A stretch of DNA of 15,108 bases from Bacillota bacterium (GTDB taxonomy: Bacteria; Bacillota; Dehalobacteriia; UBA4068), in contig JAFSIU010000053.1 of the NCBI GenBank assembly GCA_017439615.1, positions 1 to 15,108 on the forward strand. The letters run 5' to 3'. Below are positions 6,595 through 13,794 of the stretch, piece after piece (the first letter of the stretch is position 1; every line of letters starts with the position of its first letter). The notes beneath the pieces are model-generated. The model was not told the origin of the DNA, ran no database searches, and worked only from the letters and a program-made list of their open reading frames with translations. A program made the position numbers and the translations under genes.

Positions 6595-6604
6595 ATAATA
6601 TCTT
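6576..6604 (-). promoter_or_regulatory. Possible promoter of nadE
   Basis: TATAAT on the minus strand (6581-6576) with a poor -35 (AAGATA, 6604-6599) at 17-base spacing. It overlaps the divergent glutamine synthetase promoter, so the two might compete. AT-richness makes chance matches likely. Confidence 0.35.
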
Positions 6605-6675
6605 TGATAAATGCAATTAAATTTATATTATTTTAACACATACTGCTATATTTTTAAAGCGAAAAGAGGGATAAA

Positions 6676-8764
6676 ATGACTAATATTCCTGAAATCTTTG
6701 GCATTAATGTATTTACACCCAAAGTAATGAAAGAAAAAATGAGTACAGAAACCTTTGCTGAACTGCAGCTGGTTTCTGAAAAGGGCGCACCGATGACAAT
6801 GGCATTGGCAAATGAAGTTGCGGCTGCCATGAAGGAATGGGCAATTGAACAAGGCGCAACTCATTATACCCATTGGTTCCAGCCCTTGAATGGTATTACC
6901 GCTGAAAAACACGACAGCTTCATTGCCTATGGCGATGAAAATAATATCATTATGGACTTTTCCGGCAAGGAGCTTATCAAGGGCGAAACAGATGGCTCCA
7001 GCTTCCCTTCCGGCGGTCTGCGCGCAACCTTTGAAGCAAGAGGTTATACTGCATGGGATCCCACTTCCTATGCTTTTGTCCGTGACGGATCTCTCTATAT
7101 ACCCACTGCATTCTGTTCCTATACAGGTGAGGCTTTGGACAAAAAAACCCCCCTGCTGCGTTCTATGGAGGCTTTGAATGTTCAGGCTCTGCGCATTCTG
7201 AAGCTCTTTGGCAGAAATGATGCTACAAAGGTAACCTCCTCCACAGGTGCTGAACAGGAATATTTCCTGCTTGACAGGGAAATGTGGGCAAAGAGAAAAG
7301 ACCTTATATATTGCGGCAGAACACTTTTTGGCGCAAAACCGCCCAAAGGTCAGGAATTGGAAGACCATTATTTTGGCAGCATCAGAACCAGAGTCTCCGC
7401 ATATATGAAGGACTTGGACAAAGAACTTTGGAAGCTTGGAATCATGTCCAAAACCAAACATAATGAAGTCGCCCCCTGTCAGCATGAACTTGCCCCGATT
7501 TTCAGCTTCTCGAATGTGGCAACTGACCATAATCAGCTGACCATGGAGGTTATGAAAAAGGTTGCCGAAAAGCATAATTTTGTTTGTGCTCGCTGAAAAG
7601 CCCTTTGCAGGAGTAAATGGCAGTGGTAAGCATAACAACTGGTCTATGAGCACTGATACAGGATATAACCTACTTGAACCGAGCAAAGACCCTTATGCAA
7701 GCGCACAGTTCATTACTATTCTTTGTGCTGTTATCAAAGCTGTTGATGATTATCAGGATCTTCTGCGCGCATCTGTTGCAACTGCAGGCAATGATCACAG
7801 ACTCGGAGGTAATGAAGCACCTCCTGCAATTGTTTCCATGTTCCTTGGCGATGAGCTCACCGCTATTCTGGAGGCTTTGGAAAACGACACTCATTATAAC
7901 AAAAAGTAGAATACCACTCTCGAATTGGGCGTTCATTCTCTCCCTGCTCTTCCTAAGGACAGTTCAGACCGAAACCGCACCTCGCCCTTTGCCTTCACCG
8001 GCAATAAATTTGAGTTCCGTATGGTCGGCTCTTCTGCTTCCATTGCAGATGCAAATACTGTTATCAATACAATTGTTGCCGAATCACTGCGCATCTTTGC
8101 AGATGAACTCGAACAGGCTGATGATTTCAAGGCTTGTCTGAATGCACTGATTAAACGCACAATCAAAGCACATAAACGTATTATCTTCAATGGCAACAAC
8201 TATAGTGATGAATGGATTGCAGAGGCAGAAAAACGCGGTTTATGTCATTTCCGTTCCACGCCTGAAGCTGTTTGTCATCTGGCTGATGCTAAGAATATTG
8301 AGTTATTCGCCCGTCATAAAGTTTTCACAGAAAATGAACTTGCGTCCCGTCAGGAAATTGATCTTGAAAACTATTGCAAGATCCTTAACATCGAAGCACT
8401 CACCATGCTTGAGATGGCAAGAAAAGAAATTCTTCCTGCAACACTTTCCTATATCAAAAATCTCTGCGATATCATCAAGGTTAAAATATCTGTTGCGACA
8501 GAGTTGCCTGTCAGCTTTGAGAGCAAGCTCATCAATAAGCTTTCCAATCTCTGCGAGTGTCTGGATAAAAAAGCAGATGCTCTTGAAAATGCACTTATGC
8601 AAAGCTATGAAATCACTGATTATGCAAACCGTGCCAACTATTACCGCAGCGAGATTTTTACCGCAATGCAGGAAATGCGTGCGGTTGCCGATGAATTGGA
8701 AACCCTGGTCGGAAAACAGTATTGGCCCTACCCCACTTACGGCGATCTGCTGTTCTATGTATAA
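6676..8764 (+). pseudogene. glnN: Type III glutamine synthetase (GlnN family), broken by a frameshift and an in-frame stop
   Basis: The three pieces together give about 696 residues, normal for GSIII, which makes glutamine from glutamate, ammonia and ATP. GAGGG precedes ATG 6676. Part 1 carries [10 protein letters not shown] (191-200, metal ligands) and [16 protein letters not shown] (261-276). After VAEKHNFVC (TGT 7585-7587) the frame runs into TGA 7594-7596; the family sequence resumes in the next frame as [21 protein letters not shown] two-base loss (restoring CxLAEKP) or a one-base gain near 7588 explains this. Part 2 has [20 protein letters not shown], then ends at TAG 7907-7909 after HYNKK. 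The same frame continues NTTLELGVHSLPALPKD and DRNRTSPFAFTGNKFEFRMV to TAA 8764. Apart from two lesions about 320 bases apart, the motifs are intact, so the damage is recent or is sequence error. A strong terminator follows. Confidence 0.93.
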
Positions 8765-8771
8765 TTAAGGG

Positions 8772-8799
8772 AAAAGGATGCTCATATGAGCATCCTTTT
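8772..8799. terminator. Intrinsic terminator after the glutamine synthetase gene
   Basis: A perfect 28-base palindrome, AAAAGGATGCTCAT / ATGAGCATCCTTTT, eight bases after the TAA at 8764, followed by AGTTTTTAATTT. It is self-complementary and could act from either side. Confidence 0.9.
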
Positions 8800-8820
8800 A
8801 GTTTTTAATTTGACTAAAGA

Positions 8821-8848
8821 AAAGCGTATGATTTTCATCATACGCTTT
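8821..8848. terminator. Intrinsic terminator of the EF-G paralogue
   Basis: AAAGCGTATGAT / ATCATACGCTTT, a 12-bp perfect stem with a TTTC loop, seven bases past the minus-strand stop codon at 8856. A and T runs flank both sides. With the palindrome at 8772-8799 it forms a back-to-back pair separating two convergent genes. Confidence 0.9.
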
Positions 8849-8855
8849 TTTGATA

Positions 8856-10892
8856 CTATTCTTTTTCTTTTGCGGCTTTTGCTGCTGCAATGATCTTGTC
8901 TGCATTGGAAGCGGGAACTTCTTCATATTTTGCAAACTTCATAGAGAACTTGCCTCTGCCCTGAGTGATAGACTTAAGGTCGATTGCATAACGATACATT
9001 TCGGTCAAAGGAGCCTGTGCATGGATGATCTGGCGTTTGCCTTCCTTGTCCATACCCATAATACGACCGCGTTTTGTGTTCATATCGCTCATGATATCGC
9101 CCATATATTGTTCGGGAACAACAACCTCAACATCCATGATGGGTTCGAGCAAAACGGGTTTTGCCATTTCGCAGGCCTTCTTGAATGCCATATTGGCTGC
9201 AATCTTGAATGCCATTTCGGAGGAGTCAACATCGTGATAAGAACCATCTATGAGAGTGATCTTAACATTGGTAACAGGGAAGCCTGCCAGAATACCTTCG
9301 ACAACGGATTCACGCATACCTTTTTCAACTGCGGGAATATACTGCTTGGGAACAGAGCCGCCGAAGATCTTTTCTTCGAAGGTGAAATCGTTTTCATAAT
9401 CGGGAGCAAGATCGATAACAACGTGACCATACTGACCATGGCCGCCGGACTGTTTCTTATGTTTGCCTTCAACCTTCTGTGCAGAACCTTTGATGGTTTC
9501 ACGATAAGGAACCTTGATCTCGATAGGAGTTACTTCAACGCCGAATTTGCGCTGCAATCTGTCAATGGTGATATTAAGGTGAGCCTCGCCCATACCGGTA
9601 AGTAAGGTCTGTGCAGTCTCAACATTCTTTTCATAGCGAAGAGTAGGATCTTCATCAAGCAGACGGTTGATAGCGGAACCAAGCTTATCTTCATCGCCTT
9701 TAGATTTAGGAGCGATAGCGATGGTAAGAGTCGGTTCGGGGAATACAATACCATCAAGAACAACGCCGCTGTCTTTGGTGGTGAGGGTATCACCGGTGGA
9801 GGTCTGAGTCAGTTTTGCAACCATACCGATATCACCGAATGCGAGCTCGGGCAAAGCGATATTGGTTTTGCCCTGCATAGAGGAGATAGCGGCAACCTTT
9901 TCATCGACTTGTTTATTGCTGTTATAAAGTACGCAATCAGGCTTCATCTTGCCCTGCATAACTTTGAACATGCTGATTTTACCAACATATGGGTCAGCCA
10001 TAGTCTTGAAAACGAGAGCTGCAACGGGCTTGTCAGCCAATGCTGCATCCATAGTCTTGGTGGGTGCGGGAGCATAGTCAATAAGCATATCCATCAGCTT
10101 GTCAGCGCCAATATTATTCAAAGCAGAACCACAAAGAACGGGAACAACGCTGCCTGCTGCAACACCTTCGTGCAGACCGAAGATAATTTCTTCCTGAGTG
10201 AGCTCTTCACCATCAAGATATTTCATGGTCAGTTCATCTTCGCCCTCTGCTGCGGCTTCGATCATCATTTCTCTGTATTTAGCAACATCTGCCTGCATAT
10301 CATCGGGGATAGCAACCTCAGAAGCCTTGCCGCCGGCATATTTATATGCCTTCATGGAAATCAGATCAACCAAACCGCAGAAACCGGATTCCTTACCAAT
10401 AGGAAGCTGGGTAGGAACGATATTGCGGGTGAGCTTGTCTTTCATGGTATCAATGGCTTTATAGAAATCTGCATTTTCTCTGTCCATCTTATTGACGAAT
10501 GCAATGATAGGAGTCTTATGCTCATCTGCCAATTCCCAAATGATTTCAGTGCTGACTTCGGTGCCTGCAACAGCATCGAAGAGCATAACAAGAGAATCAG
10601 CAACTCTTAAAGAGCCTGCAACTTCGCCGAAGAAATCGGAGAAACCGGGGATATCGAGAACATTAATCTTATGATCTTTCCATTCACATGCGACTAAAGA
10701 AGTATTGACAGTGCTCTTACGCTTGATTTCTTCAGGGTGATAGTCAGCGATGGTATTACCCTCGTCAACTTTGCCAAGACGGCTGGTTACTCCTGTATTA
10801 AAGATCAAGGCCTCAGTCAAAGTAGTTTTGCCTGCTCCTTGGTGTGATACAAAGCCAATATTGCGGATTTTTGCCGATGGGTATACCTTCAT
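8856..10892 (-). CDS. Elongation factor G-like GTPase (EF-G paralogue)
   Basis: 678 residues with the full EF-G layout: G domain (P-loop SHQGAGKTT 16-24; switch I around Thr61; G3 DIPGFSDF 80-87; NKMD 134-137), domain II (about 290-380), domain III (LLTGMGEAHLNITIDRLQ, near 430), domain IV (SGGHGQYGHVVIDLAP near 482; DGSYHDVDSSEMAFK near 549) and domain V (EPIMDVEVVVPEQYMGD near 583; RGRIMGMD near 608). Canonical EF-G has AHIDAGKTT and DTPGHVDF; here the hydrolysis-activating His is Phe84. This and the shorter G domain mark it as the EF-G-like/EF-G2 paralogue, not the housekeeping fusA of the str operon; it stands alone. EF-G2 of Bacteroides has been reported to support translocation without GTP hydrolysis, but whether that applies here is inference. 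AAGGAGG precedes ATG 10892. Confidence 0.92.
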   Translation of the reverse strand: MKVYPSAKIRNIGFVSHQGAGKTTLTEALIFNTGVTSRLGKVDEGNTIADYHPEEIKRKSTVNTSLVACEWKDHKINVLDIPGFSDFFGEVAGSLRVADSLVMLFDAVAGTEVSTEIIWELADEHKTPIIAFVNKMDRENADFYKAIDTMKDKLTRNIVPTQLPIGKESGFCGLVDLISMKAYKYAGGKASEVAIPDDMQADVAKYREMMIEAAAEGEDELTMKYLDGEELTQEEIIFGLHEGVAAGSVVPVLCGSALNNIGADKLMDMLIDYAPAPTKTMDAALADKPVAALVFKTMADPYVGKISMFKVMQGKMKPDCVLYNSNKQVDEKVAAISSMQGKTNIALPELAFGDIGMVAKLTQTSTGDTLTTKDSGVVLDGIVFPEPTLTIAIAPKSKGDEDKLGSAINRLLDEDPTLRYEKNVETAQTLLTGMGEAHLNITIDRLQRKFGVEVTPIEIKVPYRETIKGSAQKVEGKHKKQSGGHGQYGHVVIDLAPDYENDFTFEEKIFGGSVPKQYIPAVEKGMRESVVEGILAGFPVTNVKITLIDGSYHDVDSSEMAFKIAANMAFKKACEMAKPVLLEPIMDVEVVVPEQYMGDIMSDMNTKRGRIMGMDKEGKRQIIHAQAPLTEMYRYAIDLKSITQGRGKFSMKFAKYEEVPASNADKIIAAAKAAKEKE

Positions 10893-10963
10893 TTCATATC
10901 CTCCTTAACAATAAAAATAGTAACAAAAAGCTTACTTTGCCTTTTCGCTAAATTTATATATTA

Positions 10964-10991
10964 AATATAAAAGTTAAAAATCCTTTTTCAA
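10964..10991 (-). promoter_or_regulatory. Possible promoter of the EF-G paralogue
   Basis: TTGAAA (10991-10986), a 16-base spacer, TATATT (10969-10964) on the minus strand, about 70 bases before the start codon. The 185-bp divergent region 10893-11077 is very AT-rich, so other -10-like sites exist, including a plus-strand TATAAT at 11053-11058 for the flippase gene that lacks a good -35. Confidence 0.4.
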
Positions 10992-11077
10992 AATCAAATT
11001 TTAATAAAATTTTTATATCAAAACCTGAATTTTGTCCTTTGGTCTGAATACTTATAATTAAAAACGGAGTTTTTAAT

Positions 11078-12604
11078 ATGGACATCAAGAGACAAAGTCT
11101 TTTTACCGGAACTGTTTTGCTGCTTTTTTCTAATATAATTGTTAAAGGTCTGGGATTTTTCTATCGTATTTTTCTCGTTCGCAGACTCGGCACGGAGGCT
11201 ATGGGCTTGATAGAAATGATATCCCCTGTTTATTCTGTTTTTCTAGTGATTGCAGGCTGGGGGATTTCCTTAGGACTCTCAACAAGGATAGCCGAAAAAA
11301 GCAGTAAGGATGATTTTGAAAGCTGCAGAAGCTATATAGCAGCGAGCAAAAAACTGTTATTGCTTTTCGGACTGACTGCCACTGTTATTTCCTTTCTGTT
11401 GCTGCCGCTGCTTATACATTTTGTTGCAGACTGCCGCAGCATTTCTGCATTAATACCGCTTTTACCTGCTATCCTCATTGTTACCGCCGCTTATACTTAT
11501 AGAGGAATCTTTCAAGGTATAAGAAGAGTTTCCGAATTGGGTAATGCGCAGATCATCGAACAGGCGGCAAGAGTTATGACAGGAATGCTGGTTTGTAATG
11601 TTCTTGCCGAATATGTTCTTGAAATTCAGATTGCAGGTATTTCTTTTGCAACTCTTATCGGTGAAATAGCGGGAATGATATTTATTCGCAGCAGATACCG
11701 CAAAATCAGCAATATTTTCAATGATACAAAGCTGTCTTCCGTGCAACCGTCTAAAGAATATTTCACCGAATTAATACGTTTCGGAACTCCTGTTACAGTC
11801 AGCAGACTGGCAATCAGTATTATGGCGATGGCAGAAGCACTTATCATTCCTTCAGCACTTATAAAAAGCGGTATGAGCACCTCGGAGGCAACTGCAGCTT
11901 ATGGTGCTCTTATGTCAGTCGCAGTTACTCTGCTGCATTTGCCGGGCATATTCACCTCCGCTCTTTCTGTTTCAGTTATACCTGCAATAGCTGAAAGCGG
12001 AAATATAAATGACCTGTTGCAAAGCAGGATCAATAAATCACTGAATGCGACAGTTATTTTCACATTACCCGGGATGATTTGCCTTTTTTTCTTTGCAGAG
12101 CAGCTGTGCACCTTGCTTTTCCACTCCCCCGAAGCTGCTTCTGAGCTGAAAATCTTAGCTTGCGGCGGTATTTTTCTTTATATACAGATTACTCTTGGAG
12201 GCATTCTGCAAGGTATGGGCAAAGTTTGGGAATTGCTGAAGAACAACCTGATATCAGGCATTGTACTGCTTTTTAACCTCTATTTTTTCACAAGTATCCC
12301 CTATCTTAATACAACTGGTACTGCATGGGCCTTCAATTTTGATTTCATATTCACTATGCTGCTGAATTTCATTAGTATAATAAAACATATGCGATTAAAG
12401 CCTGATATAAAGAATATGCTTATCAAACCGATGACAGCAGGTGGAGTTACCATTATGGCTTTACTTTTGCAAAACAAAAAGCTCGCCCTGTATGGCGAGC
12501 ATGGTTTAATGCTTATTGCTGCATTAGCAATAACAATGCTTATATATTTTCTTGCGCTTTGGGCTGCATACGGATTCAGACTGCAAATCCGGATGAGACG
12601 TTAA
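11078..12604 (+). CDS. SpoVB-family polysaccharide/lipid-linked oligosaccharide flippase
   Basis: 508 residues, an almost wholly hydrophobic integral membrane protein of the MOP (MATE-like) exporter superfamily with about 14 predicted helices. The N-terminus (KRQSLFTGTVLLLFSNIIV, then GLGFFYRIFLVRRLGTEAMG) is typical of SpoVB/PST-type flippases, as are YRGIFQGIRR and GGILQGMGKVWELLKNN. Such proteins move undecaprenyl-linked sugars across the membrane; SpoVB serves spore cortex synthesis, but close paralogues serve vegetative wall or capsule, so no gene name is assigned. GGAG lies 8 bases before ATG 11078. It converges on lepB and their stop codons overlap in TTAATTAA. Its codons near 12476-12500 also encode a minus-strand terminator hairpin. 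No clear terminator of its own is seen. Confidence 0.88.
   Translation: MDIKRQSLFTGTVLLLFSNIIVKGLGFFYRIFLVRRLGTEAMGLIEMISPVYSVFLVIAGWGISLGLSTRIAEKSSKDDFESCRSYIAASKKLLLLFGLTATVISFLLLPLLIHFVADCRSISALIPLLPAILIVTAAYTYRGIFQGIRRVSELGNAQIIEQAARVMTGMLVCNVLAEYVLEIQIAGISFATLIGEIAGMIFIRSRYRKISNIFNDTKLSSVQPSKEYFTELIRFGTPVTVSRLAISIMAMAEALIIPSALIKSGMSTSEATAAYGALMSVAVTLLHLPGIFTSALSVSVIPAIAESGNINDLLQSRINKSLNATVIFTLPGMICLFFFAEQLCTLLFHSPEAASELKILACGGIFLYIQITLGGILQGMGKVWELLKNNLISGIVLLFNLYFFTSIPYLNTTGTAWAFNFDFIFTMLLNFISIIKHMRLKPDIKNMLIKPMTAGGVTIMALLLQNKKLALYGEHGLMLIAALAITMLIYFLALWAAYGFRLQIRMRR
12476..12500 (-). terminator. lepB terminator embedded inside the convergent flippase gene
   Basis: On the minus strand GCTCGCC (12500-12494), loop ATACAG, GGCGAGC (12487-12481), then TTTTTGTTTT. 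The 7-bp GC-rich stem plus T-run is a textbook intrinsic terminator, about 100 bases past the lepB stop codon. It is encoded within sense codons for flippase residues KKLALYGEH. Plus-strand transcription lacks a T-run after the stem, so the arrangement is one-directional. Confidence 0.8.
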
Positions 12605-13125
12605 TTAAGCCAGCCAAGACGGTCAAAAGGCCAGTAACGACAAATTGCCTTGCCTATGATATAGTCCTTATGCAAAAAAGGATCTGACCACATATGGCTG
12701 TCTATGCTTGCATTTCTGTTGTCGCCAAGCATAATATAGCAGTTTTCCGGAACAGTAACTTTTGCATAAGTATAAGTAGGGATCACTTGCAAATAGGGTT
12801 CATCCAACTTAGTACCATTGATATAGACAGCACCTTCTTTGACTTCAAATGTTTCCCCCGGCAAAGCAATGACACGCTTGACCAAATCATCAGTCAAGCC
12901 TGTTGATTCGGGAGCTTTGAATACCACAATATCACCTCTTTGTACTTCGCCAAAAATATAAGACAGCTTTGAGTTGATAAGACGGTCATTCTTTTCGATT
13001 GTCGGATACATAGACAGAGAGGGGACGATTCTTGTATCAAAAATGAAGGTCTGAATCAAGAATGCCATCACTATGGCTGTGATAATGATAATACCCCATT
13101 CTTTGAGCATATTAAGAAATTTCAT
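12601..13125 (-). CDS. lepB: Signal peptidase I
   Basis: 174 residues, the compact Gram-positive (SipS-like) form with one N-terminal membrane anchor (about 11-28). It removes signal peptides from secreted proteins on the outer face of the membrane. The catalytic Ser38 is in VPSLSMYPTI, the general-base Lys83 in DDLVKRVIALPGE, and the C-terminal box is LGDNRNASIDSHMW, where His replaces the usual Arg of SxDSR. The ATG at 13125 is forced by an in-frame TAA two codons upstream. The nearest Shine-Dalgarno (AAAGGA) is unusually far, about 15 bases away. It has its own strong promoter and is divergent from the small membrane-protein gene. The CotH-SLH protein in this window is a plausible client. 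Confidence 0.94.
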   Translation of the reverse strand: MKFLNMLKEWGIIIITAIVMAFLIQTFIFDTRIVPSLSMYPTIEKNDRLINSKLSYIFGEVQRGDIVVFKAPESTGLTDDLVKRVIALPGETFEVKEGAVYINGTKLDEPYLQVIPTYTYAKVTVPENCYIMLGDNRNASIDSHMWSDPFLHKDYIIGKAICRYWPFDRLGWLN

Positions 13126-13175
13126 TGCTTAAATAAAACATCCTTTCACTTCTTGCCTAAACAGAATTTTAGATT

Positions 13176-13204
13176 ATTGTACCAATTTCTTGCAATTTTG
13201 TAAA
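13176..13204 (-). promoter_or_regulatory. Promoter of lepB
   Basis: TTTACA (13204-13199), a 17-base spacer, TACAAT (13181-13176) on the minus strand; each box has one mismatch. The predicted start near 13169 gives a leader of about 44 bases. Confidence 0.75.
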
Positions 13205-13258
13205 CTAAAATTATGAATGAAATATTCTTCGCGGCATATAAAAAAATGAGGTGATATT

Positions 13259-13624
13259 ATGAACAAGAGCATTTTCCGAGCAGAAATTTATCCCATAATC
13301 AAAGGTATTCTGCTCACTTTCTTTATTATGTTGTCTCTGGCTGCTGTCGGCGCAGCAGCAGCCTATTTTGCGGCAATTCCTGCAAAATATTATCATAGCA
13401 TAGGAGCTATTTGTCTTGTATTGTCATTGTTTTTCGGGGGTTTTGCAGCGGCACGAACAGGATTTGACAAAGGTTGGCTGAAAGGCCTGACTGTAGGCTT
13501 CTTCTCTGCTCTGATTGCGCTGCTGTTTTCATTGGAGACGGCCCCTTCTGCAGCAAATATCATAAGCGGCAGTGCTTATTTTATTATCTCCGGAACTATT
13601 GGTGGAATATGCGGCATAAAGTAA
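13259..13624 (+). CDS. Small TIGR04086-type membrane protein of unknown function
   Basis: 121 residues with four predicted membrane helices (about 12-38, 46-66, 74-92, 101-119), small-residue-rich, with charged loops RTGFDKGWLKG. Size, topology and the motifs FFGGFAAARTGFDKGWLKGL and ISGTIGGICGIK fit the TIGR04086 (YrzE-like) family found in spore-forming Bacillota. Its function is unknown. GAGGTGA lies four bases before ATG 13259. It is divergent from lepB and has its own terminator that begins at its stop codon, so it is probably a single-gene unit. I see no convincing -35/-10 pair for it. Confidence 0.8.
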   Translation: MNKSIFRAEIYPIIKGILLTFFIMLSLAAVGAAAAYFAAIPAKYYHSIGAICLVLSLFFGGFAAARTGFDKGWLKGLTVGFFSALIALLFSLETAPSAANIISGSAYFIISGTIGGICGIK

Positions 13625-13654
13625 AACAAGCGGCAGTTTTTTGCCGCTTGTTTT
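13623..13654. terminator. Bidirectional terminator shared by the TIGR04086-type gene and spoVM
   Basis: A 13-bp stem, AAAACAAGCGGCA / TGCCGCTTGTTTT, with a 6-base loop and TTTTT at its plus-strand end. Its left arm overlaps the plus-strand stop codon region (TAA 13622-13624) and its right arm lies nine bases past the minus-strand stop codon at 13663, so one hairpin serves two convergent genes. Confidence 0.9.
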
Positions 13655-13662
13655 TACATCGC

Positions 13663-13737
13663 TTATTGCTCGCTTGCTGCCCGTTTATTAAACATTTTCC
13701 GAATAAAAGCAGGAAGCTTGACAAAATAAATCTTCAT
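13663..13737 (-). CDS. spoVM: SpoVM-like stage V sporulation micro-protein (24 residues)
   Basis: ATG 13737 to TAA 13665-13663, reading MKIYFVKLPAFIRKMF then NKRAASEQ. It follows an excellent ribosome binding site (GGGAGGGAAG, with GGGAGG at 13751-13746). SpoVM of Bacillus subtilis is 26 residues starting MKFYTIKLPKFLGG; the MK[IF]Y..KLP.F[IL] pattern, amphipathic helix, size and basic C-terminal half all match. SpoVM inserts into the positively curved outer forespore membrane and recruits the SpoIVA coat base layer. The Gly-Gly after the KLPxFL motif is replaced by Arg-Lys, and it ends two residues earlier. It lies 57 bases after pssA and ends at a terminator, so it may be co-transcribed with pssA; no clear sigma-E promoter was recognised. 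The call rests on a short match. Confidence 0.7.
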   Translation of the reverse strand: MKIYFVKLPAFIRKMFNKRAASEQ

Positions 13738-13794
13738 AAATCTTCCCTCCCGAATACTCTTATGCTAAATAATATTCGCCAAAGGGAAAATATG

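Noticed and set aside
7580..7597. Programmed ribosomal frameshift in glutamine synthetase
   Set aside because: No convincing slippery heptamer with a downstream structure is seen, GSIII is not known to use frameshifting, and the additional downstream TAG would still block the product.
6646..7686. Minus-strand open frame of 346 codons opposite glutamine synthetase
   Set aside because: The plus strand carries recognisable GSIII motifs throughout; the antisense protein matches no known pattern and overlaps the divergent promoter region.
7907..7909. Amber (TAG) recoding, e.g. pyrrolysine, inside glutamine synthetase
   Set aside because: metY ends normally at TAG (4268-4266), the site is in a variable stretch rather than an active site, and a separate frameshift in the same gene points to decay or sequence error.
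8850..9605. Plus-strand open frame of 251 codons opposite the EF-G paralogue
   Set aside because: It is antisense to conserved domains IV and V, starts inside the terminator region, and has a shadow-frame composition rich in Cys, His and Phe.
10636..10892. EF-G paralogue as a tetracycline ribosomal protection protein
   Set aside because: Domain IV retains EF-G motifs (DGSYHDVDSSEMAFK) and the C-terminus lacks TetM/TetO features; similarity is to EF-G-like proteins.
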